This document shows positions 1 to 11,017 of a stretch of DNA of 57,921 nucleotides, one piece after another; within the stretch, counting starts at the first letter, position 1, and each line of letters opens with the position of its first letter. The notes beneath the pieces were generated by a model that was not told where the DNA came from, ran no database searches, and was given only the letters and a program-made list of their open reading frames with translations. The stretch is from assembly GCF_014066305.1 (NCBI RefSeq), contig NW_023501138.1, positions 1 through 57,921 on the forward strand, given 5' to 3'. The translations under genes were made by a program, and so were the position numbers. This DNA comes from Letharia columbiana. Its lineage: Eukaryota; Ascomycota; Lecanoromycetes; Lecanorales; Parmeliaceae.

Positions 1-487
1 TCAGAAGTGCAGCAGATGCTTAGCTTTTCTTCTATCGTCCACGCCTCGAACGTCGATCCTTTTCAACTGTTCACTACCACAACCACACTGACCTTTCTCC
101 GGGAGCCACTTGTCATTATTTATTGGCCTTTGCGATTTTGCGACACTCCAAAGGGATGCTATCCATAAATGCTAGTCCCGCTCACTCAAGTAAGCTACCC
201 CTAATTACCCAGTATTTTCACGTATTCGTACCCATCGAGCGGAGTTTTCTATCCGGATCCGAAGTCCACCTAAGGTAGAGTCTAGAGACCGAAGACCGAA
301 GCTGACGACGACAGAGACTAGTCGAGCTCTGACAAGGATTCCTTACTCAGTGGGAACCGTGATACCCGATTGATAGCATGGGAAAGCTTTGATAGATGAT
401 CTCGTAATAAGAAAAGAGGACGGCCTTTTAATCGAGTAGCTTGCAGCTTCGAGACAGATCCCATAGAAGCAATCTTTCCTTCCGAAC
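1..487. other. Left flank, no gene recognised
   Basis: No convincing reading frame or RNA gene was seen. The last part presumably holds the promoter and leader of the NTF2-like gene that starts at 488. Confidence 0.5.
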
Positions 488-988
488 ATGCCCGACTATA
501 AAGCGAAAGGAGAGCTCATGCGATCAACAGCCTACTCCTTCTGCAAAGCCTTCACAACCGGCTCTCCTCCATCCGAAACACTTGACAAATACTTCACATC
601 CAACCCTAAGATTCTCGAGCATGGCCCGAAGTGGGCAAACCTACGTCTCCCATTCCTGGGCATCAAATTCCACGGACGTCGCTCTCAAGGCTCCTCAACT
701 GCCACATCCCGCAGAACCTGCGATGACTACTACGACCGTCTGACCTCTACATTGTCCTTCCATCCATATGAGAATACCGTACCGCCAAAGGAAGAATTCA
801 TGGTGGATGCTGAGGGAGGGACCGTGACGATAAAGTTACGTGCGAAATTTGCAAGTGTCAAGACGGGGAAGGACTGGGAAGAAGACTTTGTCTATGTGCT
901 GAGTGAATTTGATGAGGAGGGGAAGATTGGAAGTCAAGAACTTTGGGCGGATCCCTTATCAGCTTGGGTGGCTGTTGGGGATGATTGA
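488..988 (+). CDS. NTF2-like (SnoaL-type fold) small protein
   Basis: Single-exon gene of 166 residues. The frame is clean from the ATG at 488 to the stop at 988. The order is an N-terminal helical half with conserved aromatic residues (residues 1-60), then alternating hydrophobic strands ending in ELWADPLSAWVAVG. That layout resembles the cone-shaped NTF2-like/SnoaL superfamily, which contains enzymes and binding proteins for small hydrophobic ligands as well as many fungal proteins of unknown role. There is no signal peptide or membrane segment, so it is probably cytosolic. No catalytic residue can be assigned. The fold call is a judgement from pattern, not a database hit; that the gene is real is more certain than its class. 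Confidence 0.6.
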   Translation: MPDYKAKGELMRSTAYSFCKAFTTGSPPSETLDKYFTSNPKILEHGPKWANLRLPFLGIKFHGRRSQGSSTATSRRTCDDYYDRLTSTLSFHPYENTVPPKEEFMVDAEGGTVTIKLRAKFASVKTGKDWEEDFVYVLSEFDEEGKIGSQELWADPLSAWVAVGDD

Positions 989-3817
989 ACCGGGTGAACC
1001 TCCACAATAGCATCAAGATAGATGATTCGGGGCGTACAAAAACTTTTTAAGGGCTCACAGCTGATCCAAAGACAACAAGAGCAGCAAGGTCGGAGTACTT
1101 ACTCCCCTGCAGAACGCTGAAGAACTGCCGCCGGTGAGAATTGAAGATGGTTATCCTGCGCCACAGATTCAAAAAGAGTGATTCAGGGCTTTGGACAACT
1201 TCTGGGCACACGTACCCGACAGAATGCTGAGGAGACGGGACGTTTGCCACCCCGCCTATAGGGGGACTGCAGGGTCACGGTCCAGCAGAGCTCTAAACAG
1301 ACGTACCCATAGCTACCAAGTCTTAGGGAGAGGCCCTTCGAAAAGTTACGGAATCGATGGCTACAAGCCCCAACAAGACAGTATAATCGTAGCCGTTACA
1401 TACACATACAATAGAAACAAGGTACCTTGATTGCACTAACGCATCTCGCCCATCCTCATCCACAAACCCAAGCTCCAAGTACATATACACCCTCTCGAGC
1501 TCCAGCTTCTCCCAAAACCCTTTGATGGCCATAAGCACGCGTCTGGGCACCCATTCCTCGACAGATCATCGCTGCTCCAGGCGGGACACCCGAAGATTCA
1601 GAACCGGCGCAGAACAGTCTCGTGTCCGTACAAGGATTCCAGTGGCTCAAAATCTCCTCCATCCATCTATCTTCTTCGCCTGCGTCTCCGTCTTCATCCC
1701 CACCTCTCCACTTAACCATGCACTGCAGCCTCCCCGTCAAAGCCGCTGCCTCCGTTGCTCCTTGCACCATCTCCACCTCATCTATCCAGCTTCGAGTCCC
1801 TCGATGGTAAGGATTTCCCCAACGAGCCATCATCCCAGCCCGCGAGCACGCGCTCCAGGCAGTCCCTTTCAAGGCATTTGTCTAGCAGATGGCAGAGCGA
1901 AGTCAAAGCCGCTCCTGCTTCCAGCGAGCTAGGATCCCGAGGAAAGTGGGCCTCCGCTGCTCTTGTAGTGGTCTGGCACTACCGACAGGACTCCTTGCGA
2001 ACAGGATCCGAATGGGGACGAGATGCTGCAGGATTAGTCGTGGATGTATTTGTAGGCTCCGCGCTCTGTAATCCGTAGGGAGGCTTTCACGGAACGCAGT
2101 GCTCAGTCACACCTGTCAGCGATTACGCCGGGGAGTTGCCCGACACACCCAGCGGTATGAGAGGTAGTAGCGTAGAAAAATGTGGAGGGAGTCACGGGGT
2201 GAGGACTGGAGGTAGCGCCCAGACGGATTGGATAGGGGCTCGCTGGGCTTGCGGTCGCAGCTATCTCGGAAAAGAGAAAGAGAAGAAGAGAGAAAGACGG
2301 CATTTGAGACCAAAGAAGAGTATAAAGCACATGAAAAGAAGGAAAGTAGAAGCTCAAGTCTACCAAGTAGGCCTTCATTCTGAAAGATCCAAATTTCACC
2401 TTCACCCCTTCTCACCTGGAATGGTGTTTGGGGCTGGGTGAGACTCGTTATGCTCTTTGAAAATCCTGGAGATGGCATGTGCAACCAATGGCCAATAAAC
2501 AGTTCGGATCTGATTTCAAGCCCCTTTTTGGATTTTGGGGAAACGGCGCCCCGGCTTGGAGGGTGAGATCCGTAGGTTTTGATAGCAGTAACATGGCCCA
2601 GAAGAGGTCATTTTGTACTGCGTGTATGGATATTGGGGGAGAAGAGCCTGCAAAGTATGCCATTTGGAAGATTTGGGGACGACGCAGCCCAAACAAAAAT
2701 CCCCCGAACACCTAAGAAAGTCTCAAGTAGAGCGTAGAACAGTACGACCTCAAGGCAAGCTTCTGACTTGGAAAGACAGAGCCTCTATTACAGTGTCTTC
2801 GGCTTTTTGATCTCGGGCGGAGAAAAGGGGGGCTTGGCAGAACTTGGCGCCAGTGCAGGCAAAAAGGTCTTTTCCCCTTTCAAATCCATCTCTGCAGCCC
2901 CGTAAATTTGCAAAAATCGGGAGAAGACCGAGAGATGGCCAGGCTGACTTGCCGACAGCCAACCAGCTTTCTCTTGGTGGTGGGTGGTGTCCTCGAACTC
3001 TCTGAGCGGAGGGCTCGCTTAGGCAAGATTCGCAGCCAGCGCAGCAGAGAAGCTCCCATCCCCTTCAAGGTGTTCCCTAGAGCTCTGAAAAATTGGCAAA
3101 AATAGCGTACAGATCTGTATGGCAAGCCGTCTTCTTCTGCGGCAGTCATCGCTCCTACATGGAGTGAGGGTAAAAGTGTTGGCTGGATGTCCTCGAACTG
3201 TGTGGCCGGAAAAGGGGTTAGCGTGGTACGGAAAAATACAGTACCTTCTTGTCCCTTCGCCTTTCCTCCCGTCTTGACACTGTAGTATGGATCCAAAAAA
3301 ATCGCAAAAAATAATGTAAGCTTGATTGAGGCTTTGTATGTATTCAGGCCGAAGCCGGGTCGCTTTCCAAATCCACCGTACTCAAGGGAATGCAAAGCTA
3401 CTTTCTCCTAAGATCAGTAACGATACACGCCAAGCCGTTAGGTTTCATGTACCGCCGTTAACCCCAACCAATTTGTTCTGCTAATCATGCTTTTTGACCT
3501 AATGCAGCTTTCGCCGACTTTTGACCGCATGTCCGAAGACAAGAGATTCTCCCTATTATAATATATATTCCTAGAATAAATTAGCAAAATACTTGACACA
3601 GGATATGCCGACGCATTCGTACCTTCATCCGTGCATAGCGGCGCAGTCCGCAATCACAACACAACCGATCCTCAGGGCCACCAGAGCTTCCACAACTCGA
3701 TCATGGTCCGAGGTCAGTTTCGATGATATCCATGACGACTGATTGGGTCGCACAAGCTGAATGTCCTCGCTGTTGCACGCTGCCTCTTGATAGCAAGACC
3801 GACGGAGGAAAACCACC
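989..3817. other. 2.8-kb gene-poor stretch
   Basis: Apart from the relic at about 1410-1872 on the minus strand, I see only short overlapping reading frames with no family resemblance, AG-rich runs near 2270-2345 and AT-rich sequence around 3550-3590. Nothing here supports an intact gene. Confidence 0.45.
1410..1872 (-). pseudogene. Decayed fragment of an unrecognised fungal gene
   Basis: On the minus strand one frame reads a protein-like helical stretch (VEEWVPRRVLMAIKGFWEK, followed by LELGFVDEDGR) at about 1560-1440. The preceding part seems to lie in other frames (SLYGHETVLRRF, then a stop). No single spliced model joins the pieces. I infer a broken remnant of a conserved fungal protein, but I do not recognise the family and chance coding-like sequence is possible. 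Confidence 0.3.
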
Positions 3818-4879
3818 TCACTCTGGCTCTTGACCCTTCCATTTCTCTTTCACGGCACTGACATCGAAGCCACAAGCTTCAGCTTTGCTGACAAGTCTTT
3901 TAGCTTTCCCAACGACGGGTGCATCGATCATCTTGCCATCCAGCGTCCACGCGCCTCTCCCCTGCTCATCAGCTTTCGCGTCCGCGATCACTACCCTCGC
4001 AGCCCACGTCACTTCGTCTTCACTCGGAGCAAAGGCCTTCTGCGCGATCGCGACCTGGTCGGGATGAATGCACTGTTTGCCATTGAAGCCTAGGCCCTTG
4101 CCTCCGAAGCACTCCTCTTCCATCACCCTGCTGCCTTCCTCGCCCTTGTAAGAGGTGCACACAAGATCGATGGTAGAGGGCAAATCATGCGCACGACAAG
4201 CAGTAGCGATAGCAGACCTCGCATACAGGAATTCAGTCAGGGAAGGCGTGCGAGTCAACGAAAGATCCAAGGCAAAGTCTTCAGCAGCGAAGATGAGACC
4301 ATCAAGTTGAGCAGCCGTCTCGCAAATCTCACGTAAATTGGAAATCGCTTTGGCAGACTCGATAAGAGCAAGAATTTTGATCTGACGAGGTGAAGACTCC
4401 TCAGGACCAGTGAATGTTCGCTTGTGGTTGATGAAGTCAGCAGCCCATTTCAAATCGGAGCTGGAATTCACTTTCGGGATCACAAGGGTGTCAAGATATG
4501 GCGCATTACACTGAGGTCCGTCAATTGCTGAAGTGTTGATAGACTACTGAGCTGCCATACCACTGCTTCGATGTCATCGGCCTCGTGACCAGTCCCAACA
4601 GCATTGATTCGAACAGCGCACTCTTTGATACCATCTGCACGAGGCTGCTCAAGGAAGTTCCGGATGTTGGACCTCGCTTCGGCCTTCCTATTGATGGTAA
4701 CGGAGTCTTCGAGGTCATAGGCCACGCAGTCGGCGGTAAGCCCTCGAGACTTATCGAGCATCTTCTGCGATGATCCAGGGACTGAGAAATTGTTGAGCCT
4801 CTATATATAGACTTCATTGTGATTACAAGAGCATACCATACAGCAGAGCTCGCCTGACCGCCGTTCTGGCAGCGGACAT
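3818..4879 (-). CDS. CitE/CLYBL-type (HpcH/HpaI aldolase family) CoA-ester lyase
   Basis: Three exons on the minus strand: 4837-4879, 4561-4781 and 3818-4510, with introns of 55 and 50 nt. Together they encode 318 residues. The ATG at 4879 opens [20 protein letters not shown], so the first splice restores the family's hallmark [11 protein letters not shown] start. Further family signatures are [15 protein letters not shown], the acidic ALIESAK and AAEDFALDL blocks expected to bind Mg2+, and [12 protein letters not shown]. Members cleave or form CoA thioesters (citryl-, malyl- or citramalyl-CoA); human CLYBL is a mitochondrial citramalyl-CoA lyase. The arginine-rich N-terminus is compatible with mitochondrial import, but this is only inferred. 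It lies 390 bp from the divergent membrane-protein gene. The exact substrate cannot be read from sequence. Confidence 0.88.
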
Positions 4880-5268
4880 CGTGCCACCAGTGCTGGTTGA
4901 CCTTTAAAGAAAGCTCCAAATATTCTAGCCGAGACACACAATTACTTGAAATCTGAACAGCGAACTGCTAGCTCTCATCTATACAATACTTAGTGAGGGG
5001 AAAAGAGAACGAATGTCGTTATAATTCAAGCGAGCAGACGCCGGGAATTAGGCGTCTACCTTAGCTATTTGATGCAAGGATTCGTACTCAGAAGTTCGCC
5101 TGCCAGGATGCTTTCTAGCCTCCTAGACGAGTCATGATATAACTTCAACATGAGTGATGAAGCCGAACTATCTCATTTGTCCTGCCATTTCTACGGTGAA
5201 GAAGTGTTCTTCCACGTTTTTTTAATACATATTCGTTGCGCAGTCCCTCAGCCTACCCTACAATTAGC
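4880..5268. other. Divergent intergenic region, lyase / membrane protein
   Basis: This 389-bp gap separates the start codons of the CitE-type lyase (minus) and the small membrane protein (plus). It must hold both promoters. I see no clear binding site in it. Confidence 0.4.
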
Positions 5269-5817
5269 ATGCCTTCCATAATCCAAACAGCCTTCTTCTT
5301 CGAAGCCCTCGTGAACGTCCCTGCCATAATCTCCCTCATATTTTACCCCGAGTCTACCCTCCGCCCCGCTCTTACTACAAATGCTTCCTTCTCAGCCGCT
5401 GAGCTCAACCGAACTGCGACGTTCATAGCCCGCTGTGCAGGCGTCCTCATCCTGGCGCTTACACCGCAACTACTGCTCGCATTGCCAGACTCGAAAGATT
5501 GTGTCGGGAAACGAAAGCAAGTCTACTGGACATTAGGCCTCGGAGAGTTTGGTCTTATCCCGCTCTTCCTATGGGAAGCTTTCAGGGCCAGAGATCAGGA
5601 TAAGCTTGATTGGCGAGGAGGCTTGACGAAAAGAGCCGCGTTGCTATGTGCGGGCATGTTGATCCCGCCTTTGGCTTGGAGAGTGTTTGTGTTTGGGTGG
5701 AGGGAACATTGGTTCGGACCGGAAGGCGGTCGTGGACGGGAAAAGGGAACGTCAATAAACCAAGCCGATGCAGATGATCTGGTCAGGAGCTGGAATTTAG
5801 GGCGGAAGGAGCAGTGA
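5269..5817 (+). CDS. Small multi-pass membrane protein of unknown function
   Basis: Single exon, 182 residues from the ATG at 5269. The open frame extends upstream to 5236, but only via a TTG codon. Hydrophobic stretches lie at about residues 6-25 (FFFEALVNVPAIISLIF), 52-72 (FIARCAGVLILALTPQLLLA), 82-100 and 122-142, suggesting four membrane helices with a charged C-terminal tail. It resembles small fungal integral membrane proteins that have no assigned role. It is divergent from the CitE-type lyase and convergent with the acyltransferase. No catalytic motif is visible. Confidence 0.6.
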   Translation: MPSIIQTAFFFEALVNVPAIISLIFYPESTLRPALTTNASFSAAELNRTATFIARCAGVLILALTPQLLLALPDSKDCVGKRKQVYWTLGLGEFGLIPLFLWEAFRARDQDKLDWRGGLTKRAALLCAGMLIPPLAWRVFVFGWREHWFGPEGGRGREKGTSINQADADDLVRSWNLGRKEQ

Positions 5818-6174
5818 CGGCCACTTGGATGATTGATGATGCTGAGAGGACTTTGCGAGTCACGAGGATAGGGTCTCTAAAATCCAAAAATAATATCTAT
5901 CGATTTTCCATTTACTCATATTGACGCTACATTGCTGCCACCACTGCTCCTGCAATCTTGTTTTGATTTAGTAGAGAGTACTCTTCTTGGGGCGCTTTGA
6001 CGCGGACACTGGCGATGGGACTGGGAAAGACCGCTTCAAGATGAAGATGCGTTTGGAAACTCGCAGAGAACCGACGACCAAGGCGCGCCAGATCCCTAGA
6101 AATTGAAATTTTGAGGCTCGCCATACCTCAAGACTTTAGAGACACTGGGGGCTGCATCCACCACATCAAGCACT
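5818..6174. other. Convergent intergenic region
   Basis: This is the 3' flank shared by the membrane-protein gene and the acyltransferase. A 65-codon minus-strand frame at 5927-6124 has an arginine/serine-rich start that could resemble a mitochondrial presequence, but nothing else supports it as a gene. Confidence 0.35.
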
Positions 6175-7894
6175 TTAGTCTCTTATCAAGCTCAGCATAA
6201 GCTCCGCAACATTTTCCAAGAACCTCCGAATATCCTCGTCCACATGCTGTGCTCCATTCCATTCGGCCGACAGATTGATGGCTTGTCTGAATGTGCTCAT
6301 ACGTATGACCCTGCCATGGAGCCCGTCAATGATGAAAGAGCTTGAAACTCACGCAAACTTACAATGGTGGCCCATCTGGGCTGGCCGTAAATTGCACGTC
6401 ATCGACTTCCAAGACCTTATGGGTTCGCGTCTGGTCACAATATGAGTTGGAGATGTGTGTTTCGATGAGTCCATCACTCAAGAAGAACTGTCTCCAAACC
6501 CTCAGCTTATGGCCTTACACGCAGTCCCCGTTGACTTACAGCATCAGCCGTCCATTTGCCTTTGAAGGCTTTCATGGTCCTGGGAGCACTGGTCAGTAGG
6601 GTATGCTTCGATCAGATGTAATCTGAGCGTACTTCGCCCTCGCCATATGCTCGGCCACGGAAAGTGATTCAGTGAGTACCGACTTCTGGTCCCGGACCGC
6701 TTGATACGATCTGAAAGCCTCTGCGCACGCTAATCTCAGCTTCCCCTGGACTTCTTCCCTGCTGGCGTTGTCCGAGAGAATGTAACTCTCAACATCCCGG
6801 AACTCAATCGCACTAAAAGCTCTGCACAAGGAGATGTGACTGTGTGATCCTGGAACACCTTGATCAAGATACCTTCGTCCATTGATGAACAGCGGAGATA
6901 CCAAATGATCACCGTGCGTCGGCCTTTCTGAGACTGGTTTGAACTTGAGCATCGTCATCACCATGGCCGCGTGGCCAAGATGAGTGACAGAGCATGCTTT
7001 TCCTAACTTATTTTTTACACCAAGCAATATAGCGTCACTCTCTTCGACCGAGAATCGCTTATGAATAGCTTTCGGCATGTATCCGTCCTTGGAAACAACT
7101 TCCATTCCCCATTCACTCTTCTACACCCCATACGTCAGGCTCAAAACTCTCCCATTGATATGGATGATACATACGCTCGCCTCCATCACCAGATTGGTGA
7201 GGTTCTTCACACCCTCTTCGAATTCCTTTCCCTCAGTCCTTTGTTCACTGTTCATCATGCCCACCCACGGCATTGGGAGTTTCCCCTTTAATGCTTCCCA
7301 ATCGAGGGTCGCTTCCCTTCCGCTCACGGCATGTGCTAGAAACTCAAAGTAGCATCCCGCCAAGATATATGCCCCAACACCATCTGCAGTCATATGATCG
7401 ACTCGAAACGCAAACTCAGCTCCAGCCACCTTGCCCTCCTGATCTACTCTTGCAGTCAAGCGCACACAAACCGGGTGCGTAATCACAGCTTGCCTCATCT
7501 CCTCCTCCGCGCTGTTACCCTCTTCACAAGTCCCGAAGAAGAGCGACCTCCTCATCCACTCCCTAGCCTCTCCATCAGACCCTGGAATCTTCAGCTCTAG
7601 CAAAATACTCCCATCTTCTCCTTGCTCACTACTAGGTCCCAGCACCACTTCCGGAAACTCGCATCGGACTCTCAACCACGCATGCTCCGCCGCATTGCCA
7701 AATGCCTCAAGGGACAAAGTGGAGCAGGGACCAGTAAGGGTAAACCTCCCACTCAAGAACATTTGCCGCGGTCCAGGTGCCTGACGAGCCCATCTTGTTT
7801 CGGCGCCGAGTGCACGACGGAGATATAAGTTTGGTGTCTTAGTGGAGGGGCGCCAATTGTAGAGGGAGGGTTCTATGAGGGGTAGTAGGCTCAT
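6175..7894 (-). CDS. HXXXD-type CoA-dependent acyltransferase (trichothecene acetyltransferase-like)
   Basis: Five exons on the minus strand: 7175-7894, 6633-7120, 6541-6579 extended to 6540, 6363-6487 and 6175-6310, with four introns of 52-54 nt. The product is 502 residues, the usual size for this fungal family. I chose the ATG at 7894 (MSLLPLIEPSLYNW); an in-frame ATG 29 codons upstream precedes a poorly conserved leader. The active-site motif HMTADG (HxxxD) lies near residue 175 after FAFRVD. The last exon, which ends LSAEWNGAQHVDEDIRRFL, looks like the family's C-terminus and is missed if the first stop after exon 2 is taken. The enzyme should transfer an acyl group from acyl-CoA to a hydroxyl or amine of a small molecule, often in secondary metabolism. 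It is divergent from LEU4 across 596 bp. Confidence 0.85.
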
Positions 7895-8490
7895 GCTGGT
7901 GGATTCCTTGGCAAAGACAACCCGCTCTTGTGGTAAATAAATGCAGGAAATTATGTATATCTCAAAGATACGAACAGCCACTGAGACGGAGAATCACAGA
8001 ACAGTGATCGGGAGACTGAATAGAAGAATGAAGGAGCAATGGCAACACCACCACTGTACAGAGGCCACGTAAGTCAGTCACACGCTCGGATCGAGAGGCC
8101 ACGGTATTCCTTGGAGCAAGTGACCAACCACAAAGTCTTCCCTAAAGTAGGTATACGGTGATTGAGTCTGACGCCTAGGAAGGAGCAGCGACCTACGCCT
8201 TAGAAGATAGGTCAGATATCAGGCGGCCATTTGCCGCGCGTTACTAGGACTTTTCTCATTTTATACAGCGTTGAATCGTTCAAGTTCGACTCGGAGGAGC
8301 TGGAGCATGACATGGCCGATGAGTAGCTTGTAGGATTACATAGCGTCCGAGAGCATCCGATATCGGATCTGGTTTTTATCGATAAGTAATTAATTTCCCC
8401 ATAATTTAACCGAAATCCCTCGCTTTTTTGTGCGCGCCCTCGGAGCCTTTGGCGAATTGACTTTTCTACATACTACAGATTTGTGTCACA
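7895..8490. promoter_or_regulatory. Shared divergent promoter, acyltransferase / isopropylmalate synthase
   Basis: This 596-bp gap lies between the start codons of the acyltransferase (minus) and LEU4 (plus). It contains the palindromic CCG-N4-CGG site described separately and an AT-rich stretch at about 8378-8415. No other gene is visible in it. Confidence 0.55.
8355..8368. promoter_or_regulatory. Putative Leu3-type binding site (CCGATATCGG)
   Basis: ATCCGATATCGGAT is a perfect 14-bp palindrome with CCG and CGG half-sites four bases apart. Leu3, the zinc-cluster activator of leucine biosynthesis in fungi, recognises inverted CCG triplets with this spacing (classical core CCGGNNCCGG), and its inducer is alpha-isopropylmalate. 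The site lies about 125 bp before the LEU4 start codon and about 460 bp from the divergent acyltransferase start. The inner four bases differ from the best-known core, so the assignment is inferred from position and geometry. Confidence 0.45.
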
Positions 8491-10574
8491 ATGCCCATGT
8501 GAGCCTGAACCGTTGATACGGGTTGCTACTTTGCTGACGGTCGTGATTTTCAAGGCTCAAAGATCCCTCGACCAAGTATCGACTTTTCAGGCCCATCGAC
8601 TTACCAAATCGTCAATGGCCCTCCCAAACCCTCGATAGACCCCCACGCTGGCTCGCTACAGACCTCAGAGATGGCAATCAGTCTTTGGTTGACCCTATGG
8701 TACGTGTGCGCAGCAAGGGCACCACACCCGAGTGGACATGGCATATTGGTCTGAGGGGGAAAATGCTGAAATATGATGGTGTAGGGTTCGGATCAGAAAT
8801 GGCGATACTTCAAGATGCTAGTGGAACTTGGCTAGTACGTGGGAAATACTGGTGGTCTTCTTTCCGCGCTCATGTGACGGGGTTAGCAAGGAAATAGAAG
8901 TTTCGTTCCCATCAGCATCAGAAACAGACTATGAGTTCACACGTCGCCTGGTGGATACCCCGGACGTCGTACCGGATGATGTAGCTCTACAAGTTCTCAG
9001 TCCTTGTGGGTTGCTCTCATCGTGCGAAGGTTAAAAAAATCGGACATGTTCAACTAATTCGGAGACCAGGCCGGGAAGATCTCATAAAACGGACCGTCGA
9101 ATCTGTCGAGGGTACAAAAACCGCCATCCTCCATCTTTATCTTGCTACCTCGCCATGTTTTCAGCAGATAGTCCTGAATCATTCCGAGCAGGATGGCATC
9201 GCTTTGGCTGTTGCGTGTACCAAATACGCACGTTCGATAACGAAAGACAATCCATCTTCCAAAACTCACTGGCAATATGAATTTTCCCCTGAAACTTTTT
9301 CTGATTCGAACCTCGATTTTGTTGTGCAGATTTGCGAAGCTGTTCGAGCCGCGTGGGAACCTTCCGAATCTAATCCCATCATCTTCAATCTTCCAGCGAC
9401 TGTCGAAATGTCTACTCCAAATGTCTACGCAGACCAGATTGAATATTTTTGCCGACACATAACAGAAAGAAATAAGATTTGCGTATCCCTGCATGCGCAT
9501 AATGACCGTGGCTGTGCTGTTGCAGCTTCTGAACTTGGACAGATGGCTGGCGCAAATCGAGTAGAAGGAACTCTTTTTGGTAACGGCGAAAGAACTGGAA
9601 ATGTCGATCTTGTAACTCTGGCTTTGAACCTTTATTCTCAGGGAATCCACCCAAAAGTTGATTTTTCTGACATTGACTCAGTCATTGATGTTGTGGAAGA
9701 GAGCAACAACATACCGGTTAACCCACGTGCTCCGTATGGAGGATCGCTCGTCCAGTGCGCTTTTAGTGGCTCACACCAAGACGCGATTAAGAAAGGGTTC
9801 CAAGCGCGAGAAGGGCTTAAGGACGGAGATCCATGGCTGATACCGTACCTCCCCCTCGACCCTCAGGACATTGGCCGTACATACGAAGCTGTCATTCGTG
9901 TCAATTCGCAAAGTGGGAAAGGCGGTGTTGCATGGATCATCCAGAGACTCATGGAACTCGACCTTCCCCGTGGTCTCCAAATTGCCTTTTCGAAAGTCGT
10001 TCAACAAAGAGCCGACGCCGTTGGGCGAGAATTGCTGGCTAAGGAAATTCAAACGCTATTCCAAGATACTTACCATCTCAAGGGCGCCCCTCGCTTCACT
10101 CTTGTCGACTACAGCATTGCACCTGAACGCTCCGTACCGTTCGTCCCAGAAGAAGGCCGCAGTCAGAACACGCAAAACTCGATGAGAAGATTCGAAGGTG
10201 TGGTGGACTGGGACCGAAAGGAGCACAGGATCACAGGCCTTGGAAACGGGGCGCTTTCTTCTCTAGCGGACGCCATGCACATGCTCGGAATCGATCTGGA
10301 TGTTGTAAATTATAACGAGCATGCCATCGGTAAAAATAAGAACGTCCAGGCGGCCACATATATTGAGTGCACGGCAGCTGGCAGTAAGGAACGGGTGTGG
10401 GGTGTGGGCATCCACGACGATGTGTTTCAGGCTAGTTTGAATGCTTTCCTTTCTGCAGCTTCATCGGTAAGAAATTAGCTCCTTTACCGCTTTATTGGTC
10501 TCTACGATAAGCTAATGGACTTCGAATAGTTCATGGACAGTCGACCAAACGGGCCTTTGTCTGTTCCACAATAG
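8491..10574 (+). CDS. LEU4: 2-isopropylmalate synthase
   Basis: Six exons: 8491-8498, 8555-8699, 8785-8834, 8887-9005, 9070-10466 and 10530-10574. They encode 587 residues. The reaction is condensation of acetyl-CoA with 2-ketoisovalerate, the first committed step of leucine synthesis. The 8-nt first exon supplies MPM before [19 protein letters not shown] (residues 38-45) and the metal-binding HAHNDRG near residue 249 mark the catalytic TIM barrel. [17 protein letters not shown] and [11 protein letters not shown] follow. The C-terminal regulatory domain ([15 protein letters not shown], then [12 protein letters not shown]) is complete, so leucine feedback is plausible. GSDQKW replaces the usual DGEQKW and HAHND the common fungal HPHND. 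These changes could mean a diverged paralogue rather than the housekeeping copy. Confidence 0.93.
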
Positions 10575-11017
10575 GGTCCTCATCATTTCTGGTGCATCCT
10601 TTGCGGCTATCTGGGATGCCTTTGATTGTCACGTTTAGCGATTTGGGTATGGAAATGATATCGGCATGATGCTGCGGAATGGAAAAGTTGGGCGCTCGAT
10701 GAATTGTTCATAAATACCCAAAAGTGCAAATGTAATCCTGCCAAGACCAGTAATTCTTCTCAGCTCACAATGCATTGTAATCTTTCAGCATGAATATGTA
10801 AAGATGATGACTCAAAATCAGCTATGTCATGTGTGAGGATATGTCGATGGAAGACGAAATATTTTCGTTGCAGAACGTAGAAAACTGCGCCACAAAGGCG
10901 CAATAATGGAAGGCCGCGATTTCTCTTTCTTAAGAACTTTCTGAATAAATACTTTTACTTCAATGAAAATGATATAGACCCTAATTGAGGCTGGCTAAAA
11001 GAACAAGGTTTCTTACA
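10575..11017. other. Intergenic, LEU4 3' region and next promoter
   Basis: AT-rich sequence with no reading frame of note. It should contain the LEU4 3' end and the promoter of the EF-hand gene. Confidence 0.4.

Noticed and set aside
5927..6124. 65-codon minus-strand gene with a mitochondrial-like start
   Set aside because: Short, just after the acyltransferase stop, with no other support.
6593..6632. Early stop of the acyltransferase after ITSDRSIPY
   Set aside because: Lies inside an intron (6580-6632); three more exons supply the family's C-terminus.
9006..9069. Start of LEU4 at 9006 as the longest open frame suggests
   Set aside because: This stretch is an intron with donor GTGGGT; the true N-terminus lies in five upstream exons beginning at 8491.
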